The notes below the pieces were generated by a model, which had not been told where the DNA came from, did no database searches, and saw only the letters and a program-made list of their open reading frames with translations. The position numbers and the translations under genes are program-made. 35,931 nucleotides of DNA, from the NCBI GenBank assembly GCA_947177415.1, contig CAMWUK010000030.1:1-35931 (forward strand), written 5' to 3'. The stretch comes from an uncultured Clostridiaceae bacterium. GTDB taxonomy: Bacteria > Bacillota > Clostridia > Lachnospirales > Lachnospiraceae. Below are positions 1 to 7,712 of this stretch, piece after piece; the stretch's first letter is position 1; each line of letters begins with the position of its first letter.

Positions 1-54
1 AAAGTATTATAAATTGGCTGGCAAAATATTCATGTATGGCATTAAGCATATAAA
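1..54 (+). mobile_element. Family C palindromic element, partial copy cut by the window edge
   Basis: The first 50 or so bases match the right half of the complete family C element at 35734-35866 (matching part about 35787-35840) with one base change. The match stops after GCATATAAAA, before the terminal inverted repeat, so the right end is lost or diverged. The left half lies outside the window. Confidence 0.75.
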
Positions 55-93
55 AGAAAGAAAAATACCCTGCTTTATTTTAAAACAGGGTAT
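55..93 (-). terminator. Intrinsic terminator of the GHL10-type hydrolase gene
   Basis: ATACCCTG at 65-72 pairs with CAGGGTAT at 86-93. Read on the minus strand the hairpin is followed by TTTTTC and further T-rich sequence. It lies about 20 bases past the stop codon of the gene ending at 114, the expected place for a Rho-independent terminator. Confidence 0.75.
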
Positions 94-113
94 AAGCTAT
101 TCTTAATTTTCAA

Positions 114-1991
114 TTATTTTAATAATGGCAGTAAGTTCGCCAATTCTTTTTTACTGGTAGTTGCCAAAAAAGAATCATACCGGTAAAAACAAAATCCACT
201 AACTTCTTTTTTACTTCTACCATAAACTATCTGTCTTTTAAGTACATCACTGGAATTCTTCCACTCCGTTTCTGCATCAGTACCAGCACGGTAAACAGCA
301 ATTCCAATATATAACTTAACCGTATTGCTCTTCTTTAGAGATATCCAACGGTCAACAGTTTCTGCATACGGACATACTTTATTTTGGAAACTCCAATAAA
401 TCTGTGGACAAATATAGTCAACATAATTGGTATTTGACATCCATGTTTTTACATTTGCATAATATTTTACATTACTAAGCAGATTATCAATATTACCAGC
501 AGGACTAATCCCAAATACCACATTGGAATCTAATTCTTTTACTGCAGCGTATACCTCTTTTACCAGCTTGTTTACATTGCTTCTTCGCCAGCTTACTATG
601 GAATTAGGTTCTGTTCCCGATTCTTCACAATTTTCTACATAAGTTTCATATTCTGGAGCATCAAAAACATTTTGGTAATTACTGTTATCAAAAGATGGAT
701 AAAAATAATCATCAAAATGAATACCATCTATATCGTAATTCTTTATAATTTCTTTTACCCCATTTACAATCAAAGTTCTTACTGCTGACTTGCTTGGATT
801 ATAGTATAGATTTCCTCCATAACTTAATACATTTCTTTTTGTATTTTCATTAGTACTATTCATCCATTTTTTTGCTGGATGACCACTGGCAAGGGAAGAT
901 GCACTGGTGGAACCAAGGGTAACACGGTAAGGATTCAGCCATGCTTGTATTTTTAACCCTTTTTTATGTGCTAAATCTACCATAATTTTCAATGGATCGT
1001 ATCCCGGATCTGTTCCTTGTGTCCCAGATGCATATTTTGACCAAGGAAAATAATCTGATTTGTACATAGCATCGCTAAATGGTCTTACATGCACAATCAC
1101 TGTATTCATTCCATAACTGACACAATTGTCAAACATCGTATTTATTTTTTTCTTAAATTGAGCCTCTGTCTGCTTGGTTGTACTGAATTCCAGATAGGAA
1201 ATCCAAACTGCTTTCATTTCTTCCTCTGCAACCGGAGCAGGTGTTATCTTTGGTGTTTCTGTAGGCTTTACTGTTGGTGTTGATACAACAGCAGATGATG
1301 TTGTTTGAATTGGTGTTGCTGTCGGTTTTATTGTTGCTGTTGGTTTTGCTGTTGCTGTCGGTTTTACTGTTGCTGTTGGTTTTACTGTTGGAATAGTTGG
1401 TGTATATGGTGTCTCTATTATATTCGGGTGCTCAGTCTCTGGTATTACTGTTACTACATTTGGTGTTTTAGTTACATTAACTTTGCTATTAATTGTACAC
1501 TGTCTTTTGTCATTATTCCAAACATAAGTAAATCCAAGTTTTTCTGCCACAAAACGGGCAGGTACCATAAGATAATATGTTTTATTACTCACAAGATACA
1601 TTCTTTGTGCTTTTGTTGACATGGTAACCTTTTTCCCATTTACCTTTGCAATTTTTGAACCCATAGTAAGTTTAAGGGTTGTCCCACTCTTTTTTAAAGT
1701 AACAATCTTTTTTGAACTATTATAGCTGTAAGAAATTCCAAGTGAGGAATTTTTAAATACTTTTACGGGAACCACATTTGTATTGCTAATAATTATCCCC
1801 GGCATTTTGGAAGATATCTTTTTTCCATTCACCTTTGCAGTAGTTTGTTTTTTTGTTCCATAAGTATAACTTTTCCCACCATACTTCACGGTAATAGTTG
1901 CTGCCTTGGATTCTTCTGGTTGTGGTACAAATATACCTGTTAATACAAGAAGTAATGCCAACAAACAACAAAATATTTTCTTCTTTCTCAT
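114..1991 (-). CDS. Secreted GHL10-family (DUF187) putative glycoside hydrolase with stalk domain
   Basis: A 625-residue exported protein. Residues 1-30 are a signal peptide (MRKKK, hydrophobic core, then a PQPEESKAA processing region). About residues 31-170 resemble the copper amine oxidase N-terminal-like domain, a non-catalytic wall or stalk module, with repeated VNGKK turns and a VPARFVAEKLG motif. A Pro/Thr-rich linker (about 172-258) with tandem PTATxK units follows. From about 260 to the end is the DUF187 / GHL10 TIM-barrel: KAVWISYLEF start, VHVRPFSDAMY, IDGIHFDDYFYP and ICPQIYWSF. Members are predicted to act on cell-wall or exopolysaccharide glycans, but no substrate can be read here. 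ATG with upstream GGGAGGAAATTG. It stands alone and is followed by a terminator. Confidence 0.88.
   Translation of the reverse strand: MRKKKIFCCLLALLLVLTGIFVPQPEESKAATITVKYGGKSYTYGTKKQTTAKVNGKKISSKMPGIIISNTNVVPVKVFKNSSLGISYSYNSSKKIVTLKKSGTTLKLTMGSKIAKVNGKKVTMSTKAQRMYLVSNKTYYLMVPARFVAEKLGFTYVWNNDKRQCTINSKVNVTKTPNVVTVIPETEHPNIIETPYTPTIPTVKPTATVKPTATAKPTATIKPTATPIQTTSSAVVSTPTVKPTETPKITPAPVAEEEMKAVWISYLEFSTTKQTEAQFKKKINTMFDNCVSYGMNTVIVHVRPFSDAMYKSDYFPWSKYASGTQGTDPGYDPLKIMVDLAHKKGLKIQAWLNPYRVTLGSTSASSLASGHPAKKWMNSTNENTKRNVLSYGGNLYYNPSKSAVRTLIVNGVKEIIKNYDIDGIHFDDYFYPSFDNSNYQNVFDAPEYETYVENCEESGTEPNSIVSWRRSNVNKLVKEVYAAVKELDSNVVFGISPAGNIDNLLSNVKYYANVKTWMSNTNYVDYICPQIYWSFQNKVCPYAETVDRWISLKKSNTVKLYIGIAVYRAGTDAETEWKNSSDVLKRQIVYGRSKKEVSGFCFYRYDSFLATTSKKELANLLPLLK
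1324..1395 (-). repeat. Four 18-bp tandem repeats encoding the Pro/Thr linker
   Basis: Four consecutive 18-bp units starting GGTTTT (1324, 1342, 1360, 1378) lie in frame within the hydrolase gene and encode PTATxK-type hexapeptides. The unit length is a multiple of three, so copy-number changes would lengthen or shorten the linker without a frameshift. Confidence 0.85.
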
Positions 1992-2132
1992 TTACAATTT
2001 CCTCCCTAGTCTTATTGCCTATGTATCTGTTCCATTCTTAAAGAGATACCCTGTTACCATAATATTGTATGAATATGGCAAAGATATGAAAATTACCTTC
2101 AATTCCCAATAAAAATTCCTGAATATTATAGA

Positions 2133-2789
2133 CTATCTTGTATTTTCCAGTATTTTACAAATCTCGGATAATTCTGTTACTTGTGCATATAAAAGTTTTT
2201 TCGTCTCTTCATCTGGTAAATCTAAATCTGGCACCATAACTGGTACACATCCTGCCCGGAAAGCTGCCAGTATTCCATTAGGAGAATCCTCCAATGCCAT
2301 ACATTCCTTTGGCGGTAAACCAAGACCTTTGGCAGCAGCAAGATAAATATCCGGTTCTGGTTTTCCATTTTCCACCATAGGTCCACAAATAATTTCGTCA
2401 AAGTAATCTATTTTTCCTATTATTGTAAGATACTTTTGTGTTCTTTCCATATCTGTAGCCGTAGCAACTGCTAAAGGATACTCCCTTTCTTTCAGATAGT
2501 CTAACAGTTCATCCAATCCCTTTTTCTTTTCAACTCCATAGCGTTCTACATGTTCTGCCATAAGTTCTCTTCTTCTCTCACGCACCTTATCATAATCAAA
2601 AGATTCCCCTAGCATGGATTTTAATTTAGGTCTGGCATATTTTGCTGCCAAGCTGCGGATTTGCAAAAGATGATCCATAGTCATTGAATAACCAAATTCA
2701 TTGGCTGCCTGAATCCAATAACGATGCAATAATTTTTCTGTGTCAATCATCAATCCATCCATATCAAAAATAACCGCTTTTATCTTCAT
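2133..2789 (-). CDS. HAD-superfamily phosphatase, beta-phosphoglucomutase-like
   Basis: A 218-residue cytoplasmic HAD hydrolase of subfamily IA. Motif I is FDMDGLMIDTE near the N-terminus (nucleophile and acid/base Asp), a helical cap follows (residues 15-85), motif II is in VATATD, the motif III lysine lies near GKPEPDIYLAAA, and motif IV is ALEDSPNGILAA. This pattern fits small sugar-phosphate or nucleotide phosphatases; the substrate cannot be told. The stop codon overlaps the next gene in a coupled arrangement: the GH25 gene ends at 2786, four bases inside this start, so the two are probably co-transcribed with GH25 first. Confidence 0.85.
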   Translation of the reverse strand: MKIKAVIFDMDGLMIDTEKLLHRYWIQAANEFGYSMTMDHLLQIRSLAAKYARPKLKSMLGESFDYDKVRERRRELMAEHVERYGVEKKKGLDELLDYLKEREYPLAVATATDMERTQKYLTIIGKIDYFDEIICGPMVENGKPEPDIYLAAAKGLGLPPKECMALEDSPNGILAAFRAGCVPVMVPDLDLPDEETKKLLYAQVTELSEICKILENTR

Positions 2790-3547
2790 TTTTCTTTCCC
2801 TTCTGAACTGTAGCCAAAATACCGCAAAAAAGCCTCTTTGCTTCCAGCAAAAACATTTTTATCTACAAATTGTTCTTCTTCTGTTCCATAAGGCCATTCT
2901 CCTTTTGCCGAATATTGCCAGAAAGTCCACTGACGGTTTTTTAGCAAAAATGGTCGGAAATAAGTGTTTCGAATCCATATAGGATACGCATTGTAATATT
3001 CATTTAGATAATTTTCATAAACGGATATTGTAGAATAGATAATAGGTTTACATCCATAATAATCTTCCAGCTTGTACAAAAAATCATCCAAATGTTTTCT
3101 TACATCTGCTATTGGTGGTGGATTATTTTCTTTATCCCCATAGTACTCCACATCCACTACTGGTGGCAGCATATCCTCCACAGGTTTCACTGTTTTGATA
3201 AAATGCTCTGCCTGTTCCTTGCCACTGCTGTCAAAACTAAAAAAATGGTAGGCTCCAATATAGATATTGGTTTCTGCGGCCTCCTTCCAGTTTTTAGAAA
3301 ACATTTCATCCACATGACTGCTGCCTTCTGTTGCCTTAATAAAAGCAAAGGTAATATTCATTTTTTCCTCTACTTCCCTCCAATCGATATCTCCCTGATA
3401 ATGAGAAACATCAATGCCTTTAACTGGATATTTCCGCTTAATTGGGTCATCAATCCATAAAATTCCTTCCCAAACGCAAAATAAATACATCCAAAGTCCA
3501 ACAACAATCACAAAAATAATAGTAATGTATTCTTTCTTTAATCTCAT
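2786..3547 (-). CDS. Membrane-anchored GH25 lysozyme-like muramidase
   Basis: A 253-residue protein with an N-terminal transmembrane or uncleaved signal segment (residues 9-28), then a single GH25 domain. The catalytic face shows GIDVSHYQGDIDW at about 44, AFIKATEG, GAYHFFSF and VVDVEYYG with the acidic pair. GH25 enzymes cleave the beta-1,4 bond between MurNAc and GlcNAc of peptidoglycan. There is no wall-binding repeat, so it probably acts at the outer membrane face during wall turnover. It is translated ahead of the HAD gene with a 4-bp overlap. Confidence 0.88.
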   Translation of the reverse strand: MRLKKEYITIIFVIVVGLWMYLFCVWEGILWIDDPIKRKYPVKGIDVSHYQGDIDWREVEEKMNITFAFIKATEGSSHVDEMFSKNWKEAAETNIYIGAYHFFSFDSSGKEQAEHFIKTVKPVEDMLPPVVDVEYYGDKENNPPPIADVRKHLDDFLYKLEDYYGCKPIIYSTISVYENYLNEYYNAYPIWIRNTYFRPFLLKNRQWTFWQYSAKGEWPYGTEEEQFVDKNVFAGSKEAFLRYFGYSSEGKEK

Positions 3548-3673
3548 GTATTTCCTTCATCCTTTAATAAATTATTCATCTCCTATATTGCAGACCACTG
3601 ATTATTCTCCTCATCGTTCTGCAAGCCTGCTCGTGCAACTTGTTCACATACTTTTGCATGTCTGAACTGTTAA
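3548..3673. other. Gap upstream of GH25 gene, no gene seen
   Basis: No coding region. The segment holds the ribosome binding region of the GH25 gene (AAAGGATGAAGG on the minus strand). CTGAACTGTTAAC near 3663-3675 looks like a decayed mobile-element terminus next to the family A insertion. Confidence 0.4.
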
Positions 3674-3834
3674 CAGTCTACGTTACAGTTCACACCTACG
3701 GTGCAAACTGTAACGGAATCCAGCCTATTTGTAATTCGCCTTTGGCGAAAGGCTGGATTCTTCTCTGTCACTACTTGTTCTTACGTACTTTGCATCAAGT
3801 GCGAAGTACTACCTGTGAACAGTAACCAGTCTAC
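3674..3834 (+). mobile_element. Family A palindromic mobile element, copy 1, with perfect 8-bp target duplication
   Basis: The 145-bp element at 3682-3826 runs from GTTACAGTTCACA to TGTGAACAGTAAC. It is flanked by identical CAGTCTAC at 3674-3681 and 3827-3834. Inside are three hairpins: arm 1 (3682-3714, GTTACAGTT/AACTGTAAC), arm 2 with outer stem GAATCCAGCC/GGCTGGATTC and inner TTCGCC/GGCGAA, and arm 3 GTACTTTGCA/TGCGAAGTAC. No open reading frame of note. Confidence 0.93.
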
Positions 3835-3868
3835 CATATTTTCCCACTAACCTCAAGGGAAAGCTGTT

Positions 3869-3897
3869 TACAAGTTTTTTATTTTCCCTTATAATAG
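3869..3897 (+). promoter_or_regulatory. Sigma-A type promoter for the DUF5662-rqcH-PHP genes
   Basis: TTTACA at 3869-3874 and a perfect TATAAT at 3892-3897 are separated by 17 bases. It reads toward the gene starting at 4024. The transcribed leader would carry the short palindrome at 3909-3936 and the element remnant at 3956-4002. Confidence 0.75.
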
Positions 3898-3908
3898 AAA
3901 AGATGTAT

Positions 3909-3936
3909 GTAACCGTTCATGATTTTGAACAGTTAC
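3909..3936. mobile_element. Short GTAAC-ended palindrome (28 bp), probable degenerate element
   Basis: GTAACCGTTCA and TGAACAGTTAC face each other across a short loop; pairing extends outward to GTATGTAAC/GTTACATAC. The flanking octamers AGATGTAT and ATACGTAT agree at 6 of 8 positions, a possible decayed target duplication. It would lie in the leader RNA of the following operon. Confidence 0.6.
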
Positions 3937-3955
3937 ATACGTATTGCTTGTTTTG

Positions 3956-4002
3956 AGAACCAGTTCAGGCAGGTCTGCACATTTACTGGGCTGAACTGTT
4001 AC
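3956..4002 (-). mobile_element. Internally deleted family B element remnant
   Basis: AGTTCAGGCAGGTCTGCACA and GGGCTGAACTGTTAC are the two outer parts of a family B element (compare 17635-17768) in reverse orientation, with most of the arms missing. No clear target duplication was found. It ends about 20 bases before the DUF5662 start codon. Confidence 0.6.
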
Positions 4003-4023
4003 CCATTTATGTAGGAGGATTAC

Positions 4024-4593
4024 ATGTCTAACCACAATTATAAATTTCGGTTTATTAATATATTTCGGCATTTTTTTACGATTACCAAACATCGTCATAA
4101 AGTAATTTATCATTGCTTTCGTGCCGGTATTCCTTTTCAAGGTTTCCTTCATGACTTATCCAAATATAGTCCGTGGGAATTTTGGGTTGGAGTAAAATAT
4201 TATCAGGGCTACCGCAGCCCCAACGAAGGAGAACGGGACGATTATGGATATTCCAAGGCATGGATGCACCACAAGGGAAGGAATAAACATCATTTTGAAT
4301 ATTGGACAGATTACAATTTGGAAACCAAGGTACTTAGCCCGGTTAAGATGCCTACCCGTTATGTCATTGAAATGTTTTGCGATCGGGTAGCCGCCAGCAA
4401 AATATATTTAAAAGAAAAGTATACTGACCAATGTCCACTATCCTATTTTGAAAATGGAAAAAAACGCAGAGTCCTGCACCCAGACACTTCTGACCTTTTA
4501 GAAAGTATGCTGGTAAAACTTGCCGAAGAAGGGGAAGATGCCGCTTTTGCTTACATTCGCAGGATAAAGAAGAAAACCAGAATGAACGGTTAA
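4024..4593 (+). CDS. DUF5662 family protein
   Basis: A 189-residue cytoplasmic protein of a family common in Firmicutes and without known function. Features are HDLSKYSPWEFW, a second His-rich patch WMHHKGRNKHHFEYW, and a conserved acidic/arginine segment EMFCDRVAASKIY. The spaced His and Asp residues suggest metal binding, perhaps an HD-like fold; this is inference only. Start chosen because GTAGGAGGATTAC puts AGGAGG at ideal spacing from ATG. It is followed after 20 bases by rqcH, suggesting one transcript. Confidence 0.8.
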   Translation: MSNHNYKFRFINIFRHFFTITKHRHKVIYHCFRAGIPFQGFLHDLSKYSPWEFWVGVKYYQGYRSPNEGERDDYGYSKAWMHHKGRNKHHFEYWTDYNLETKVLSPVKMPTRYVIEMFCDRVAASKIYLKEKYTDQCPLSYFENGKKRRVLHPDTSDLLESMLVKLAEEGEDAAFAYIRRIKKKTRMNG

Positions 4594-4613
4594 CAGTTGA
4601 AAGGAGAATTTTT

Positions 4614-6365
4614 ATGGCTTTTGATGGAATTGTCATTGCAAATATAGTGAAGGAAATGCAATCTCGTCTGGCAGGTGGCAGAATCAATAAAATTGCCCAA
4701 CCGGAACATGATGCTTTACTTCTTACCATTAAGGGAACGGCTGGTCAGGAACGGCTATTTATTTCTGCCAGTGCCAGTCTCCCACTTATTTACTTAACCC
4801 CAACAAACAGAACCAGTCCCATGGTAGCACCAAACTTTTGTATGCTGCTTCGCAAGCACTTAAACAGTGCCAGAATCCTATCCATCTCCCAGCCAAGCTT
4901 GGAGCGTATTATTCAGATTGAAATAGAACATCTTAATGAATTAGGTGATATCTGTACCAAATACCTTATGATAGAAATTATGGGAAAACACAGCAATATT
5001 ATTTTCTGTGACCAGGATTACAAAATTATTGACAGTATTAAACATATTTCCGGTCTTGTAAGTTCTGTCCGTGAAGTGTTACCGGGACGGGATTACTTTA
5101 TCCCACAAACCCAAAACAAATTTAATCCTCTAACCATTACCAAAGAGGAATTTTTTCAAGAGGTATTAACCAGACCTCTCCCACTAAATAAAGCAATTTA
5201 TATGACCTTAACTGGTTTTAGTCCTCTTATGGCAAATGAACTTTGTGTCCGTGCTTCCCTTGATGGAGGTATGCCGACAGAGTCTCTCTCTGAAATAGAA
5301 CAACTTCATCTCTACCAGAACTTTATTCGTTTTATGGAGGATATAGAAAATGCTAACTTCCACCCCAATATAGTATACAAGAATCATGAACCTTTGGAAT
5401 TTTCTGCATTTCCCCTTACCTGCTACGAAAATATGGAAACCCGCACATACGATTCTATTTCGGAAGTTTTGGAAAACTACTATGCCATGAAAGATAAAAT
5501 TACCCGTATTCACCAGAAATCTTCTGATTTAAGACGTGTAGTATCCAATGCCTTAGACCGCAGCCGCAAAAAATATGATTTGCAAATGAAACAACTTAAG
5601 GATACAAAAAAACGGGAAAAATATAAAATTTATGGTGAACTTTTACAAACTTATGGCTATGAAGCCAAAGAAGGAGACAAATCTTTAACTTGTATTAATT
5701 ACTATACTAATGAAGAGATTACCATTCCTTTGGATGAAACTTTATCTCCTTTGGAAAACAGTAAAAAATACTTTGACCGTTATGGCAAGTTAAAACGTAC
5801 CTTTGAAGCACTCACTACCCAAACGAAAGATACAGAAGAAGAAATTGCCCATTTGGAATCCATAAGTTCTTCTTTGGACATTGCCCTAGAGGAGGAAGAT
5901 TTGGTACAGCTTAAAGAGGAACTAATTGAATATGGCTATATCCGCCGTAAAGGCATAGCAAATAAGAAAAATAAAAAACAAAAAATCACCAGTAAACCTT
6001 TTCACTACATCTCCTCAGATGGTTATCACATGTATGTGGGCAAAAATAATTTTCAAAATGATGAACTTACCTTTAAATTTGCAAATGGAGGAGATTGGTG
6101 GTTTCATGCAAAAGGAATTGCCGGTTCCCATGTTGTGGTAAAAACCAATGGTGACACTTTACCAGACCGCACCTTTGAAGAGGCAGGAAGGCTCGCAGGA
6201 TTCTATTCTAAAGGTAACAATCAAGACAAAGTAGAAATTGACTATACAGAGAAGAAAAATGTGAAAAAACCAGGAGGTGCAAAACCCGGATTTGTTGTAT
6301 ATTATACAAACTACTCTCTTATGATTGCACCAGACATCACTGGAATTAAGCAACTGGAAGAATAA
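4614..6365 (+). CDS. rqcH: Ribosome quality-control NFACT protein RqcH (FbpA/Rqc2 homologue)
   Basis: A 583-residue NFACT-family protein. RqcH binds stalled 50S subunits carrying peptidyl-tRNA and recruits tRNA-Ala to add C-terminal alanine tails that mark the nascent chain for degradation. Domain order: NFACT-N (about 1-250, start MAFDGIVIANIVKEM), central helix-hairpin-helix and long coiled coil (about 260-430, rich in Lys/Glu), then NFACT-R / DUF814 (about 450-583) with FHYISSDGYHMYVGKNNFQN and DWWFHAKGIAGSHVV. Length and termini are normal. ATG preceded by AAAGGAGAATTTTT. Co-directional with the DUF5662 and PHP genes. Confidence 0.93.
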   Translation: MAFDGIVIANIVKEMQSRLAGGRINKIAQPEHDALLLTIKGTAGQERLFISASASLPLIYLTPTNRTSPMVAPNFCMLLRKHLNSARILSISQPSLERIIQIEIEHLNELGDICTKYLMIEIMGKHSNIIFCDQDYKIIDSIKHISGLVSSVREVLPGRDYFIPQTQNKFNPLTITKEEFFQEVLTRPLPLNKAIYMTLTGFSPLMANELCVRASLDGGMPTESLSEIEQLHLYQNFIRFMEDIENANFHPNIVYKNHEPLEFSAFPLTCYENMETRTYDSISEVLENYYAMKDKITRIHQKSSDLRRVVSNALDRSRKKYDLQMKQLKDTKKREKYKIYGELLQTYGYEAKEGDKSLTCINYYTNEEITIPLDETLSPLENSKKYFDRYGKLKRTFEALTTQTKDTEEEIAHLESISSSLDIALEEEDLVQLKEELIEYGYIRRKGIANKKNKKQKITSKPFHYISSDGYHMYVGKNNFQNDELTFKFANGGDWWFHAKGIAGSHVVVKTNGDTLPDRTFEEAGRLAGFYSKGNNQDKVEIDYTEKKNVKKPGGAKPGFVVYYTNYSLMIAPDITGIKQLEE

Positions 6366-6401
6366 TTGAGAATAGAAAGGAAAAAAGATTCAGGTATTAT
6401 T

Positions 6402-7226
6402 ATGAAAATTAAAGCAGATTATCACGTACATTCATCTTTTTCCGGGGATTCCCAAACACCAATGGAATCCATGGTAGAAAAAGCGGTTTCTCTTGGTTTA
6501 ACCCGGATTTGTTTTACAGATCATTTGGATTATGACTATCCAAATGAATATTTAGATGGAGGGCGTCCTTTTGAATTTAATATAGAGACTTACTTCAATA
6601 AAATCCGTACCTTACGGATTACGTACCAAAAAGATATAAAAATCCTTATCGGCATAGAGCTGGGAGTCAGACCGTATCTTGCTCCCCGTTTAAATAAATT
6701 GGTAGAATCTTATCCCTTTGATTTTGTGATTGCCTCTTCTCATTTAATTGGTGCATACGATCCATATTTTCCAGATTATTGGAAAAGTATTTACTGGGAT
6801 GGCGATACTGGCATACACCAATATTTTGATTCCATTATTGAAAATGTGGAAGCATTTACCAACTTTGACGTATATGGTCATTTGGATTATGTAGTCCGCT
6901 ACATTCCAGATAAAGACTTTTGTTATGAACCAGAAAAATATCAGGAACATATTGACCGCTTACTAAAGGCAATCATTAAAGCAGGTCGTGGAATAGAGGT
7001 AAACACTGCTGGTTTAAAATATGGTTTACCTTTTGCCCACCCAAAAGAAGAACTCCTAAAACGTTTCTTTGCACTTGGAGGGAAATATATTACGATTGGC
7101 TCAGATGCCCATAAATCAGAACATCTTTGTTATGATTTTGAGAAAGAAGCAAATATTCTGGAACAAATGGGAATTACCCAGTATGCGGTTTTTGAACAGA
7201 GAAAACCTTTTTTTGAAAAAATCTGA
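6402..7226 (+). CDS. PHP-domain phosphoesterase, histidinol-phosphatase (HisJ)-like
   Basis: A 274-residue PHP-fold metalloenzyme. All metal-binding motifs are visible: DYHVHSSFSGDS, CFTDHLDYDYP, IGIELGV, ASSHLIG, YGHLDYVVRY and GSDAHKSEHL. The closest named class is HisJ/HisK histidinol-phosphate phosphatase (last but one step of histidine synthesis), but no histidine gene is nearby and PHP phosphoesterases act on other phosphates too. The ATG at 6402 is preferred over the in-frame TTG at 6366: CAGGTATTATT precedes it and the family starts at MKIKADYHVH. It ends at a strong terminator. Confidence 0.85.
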   Translation: MKIKADYHVHSSFSGDSQTPMESMVEKAVSLGLTRICFTDHLDYDYPNEYLDGGRPFEFNIETYFNKIRTLRITYQKDIKILIGIELGVRPYLAPRLNKLVESYPFDFVIASSHLIGAYDPYFPDYWKSIYWDGDTGIHQYFDSIIENVEAFTNFDVYGHLDYVVRYIPDKDFCYEPEKYQEHIDRLLKAIIKAGRGIEVNTAGLKYGLPFAHPKEELLKRFFALGGKYITIGSDAHKSEHLCYDFEKEANILEQMGITQYAVFEQRKPFFEKI

Positions 7227-7253
7227 TAATTGTTCATGATATTGAATAATTAC
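7225..7253. mobile_element. Decayed short palindrome at the PHP gene stop codon
   Basis: GATAATTGTTCA and TGAATAATTAC form an imperfect 29-base inverted repeat resembling the GTAACTGTTCATG class of short elements. It overlaps the TGA stop codon (7224-7226). No target duplication is recognisable, so it is only a probable remnant. Confidence 0.45.
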
Positions 7254-7270
7254 AAGTCCCAATAAAAACC

Positions 7271-7311
7271 GCCCACCAAATTAACAATTTAGTTTGGTGG
7301 GCTTGTTTTAA
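7271..7311 (+). terminator. Intrinsic terminator after the PHP gene
   Basis: GCCCACCAAA (7271-7280) pairs with TTTGGTGGGC (7293-7302), followed by TTGTTTTAATTT. A classic Rho-independent terminator closing the plus-strand unit 4024-7226. Confidence 0.9.
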
Positions 7312-7341
7312 TTTCTAATCATTTCTCTACACTAACAGCTC

Positions 7342-7437
7342 TTATCTTATCTCAAATACTGTCAGATAGTAAAGTGGTATTTCTTCTGTAAATGAGTCTT
7401 TAAGTGTTACTCTGACAGCATGACATAATTCAAGGCT
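7342..7437 (-). pseudogene. Orphan C-terminal coding fragment joined to an element remnant
   Basis: On the minus strand an open frame reads SLELCHAVRVTLKDSF... to ...YYLTVFEIR followed by TAA (7342-7344). It has the composition of a real protein tail, but its upstream part is replaced by the family A remnant at 7438-7477. I do not recognise the family. An ATG inside the element (about 7468) would give only a 39-residue product. Confidence 0.4.
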
Positions 7438-7477
7438 GGATTCCGTTACAGTTTGCACCATAAGTGCGAACTGTAAC
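7438..7477 (-). mobile_element. Truncated family A element (arm 1 plus half of arm 2)
   Basis: Reverse orientation. GTTACAGTTTGCACC...GTGCGAACTGTAAC (7445-7477) is arm 1 and GGCTGGATTC (about 7434-7443) is one side of arm 2. The rest of the 145-bp element is absent. Confidence 0.7.
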
Positions 7478-7515
7478 AATAACCAAAAATGATAGCTAAA
7501 TTTTACAAATAAATC

Positions 7516-7544
7516 TTGCTTTTTTCTTATGAATATACTATTAT
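7516..7544 (+). promoter_or_regulatory. Promoter for the PadR remnant and CPBP gene
   Basis: TTGCTT at 7516-7521 and TATTAT at 7539-7544 with a 17-base spacer. The -10 box directly abuts the palindromic operator at 7545-7576, so a bound repressor would block initiation. Confidence 0.55.
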
Positions 7545-7576
7545 TATATAGTACTTTATATATAAAGTACTATATA
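7545..7576. promoter_or_regulatory. Perfect 32-bp palindromic operator, PadR type
   Basis: A perfect inverted repeat centred between 7560 and 7561 (each half TATATAAAGTACTATA). AT-rich palindromes of this kind in front of padR genes are usual autoregulatory PadR operators. It lies just upstream of the PadR fragment at 7599. Confidence 0.7.
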
Positions 7577-7598
7577 TACAAATAAGGAGGATAAAGAA

Positions 7599-7712
7599 AT
7601 GATATCAAAACCAGCTACTTTGCTTTTGGGGATTATTTATGAAAAACCACTTAATGCATATGAGATAACAAAATTGTCAATTTTCAAGGAGGAAAAAAAT
7701 AATGAAGAATAA
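7599..7712 (+). pseudogene. Truncated PadR-family transcriptional regulator
   Basis: A 37-residue frame beginning MISKPATLLLGIIYEKPLNA matches the start of PadR winged-helix regulators (ATLLLGIIYEKPLNAYEI is the first DNA-binding helix region). Full PadR proteins are 100 residues or more; here the frame continues only to KEEKNNEE and stops, running into the CPBP start at 7702. It has a good site (AATAAGGAGGATAAAGAA) and an intact operator. This looks like an internal deletion that removed most of the regulator. The peptide alone is unlikely to bind DNA. Confidence 0.7.

Noticed and set aside
1089-1619. Plus-strand frames rich in Cys and Trp opposite the hydrolase gene
   Set aside because: They are the reverse reading of the Pro/Thr repeat and stalk region of the strongly supported minus-strand gene; no promoter or ribosome binding site.
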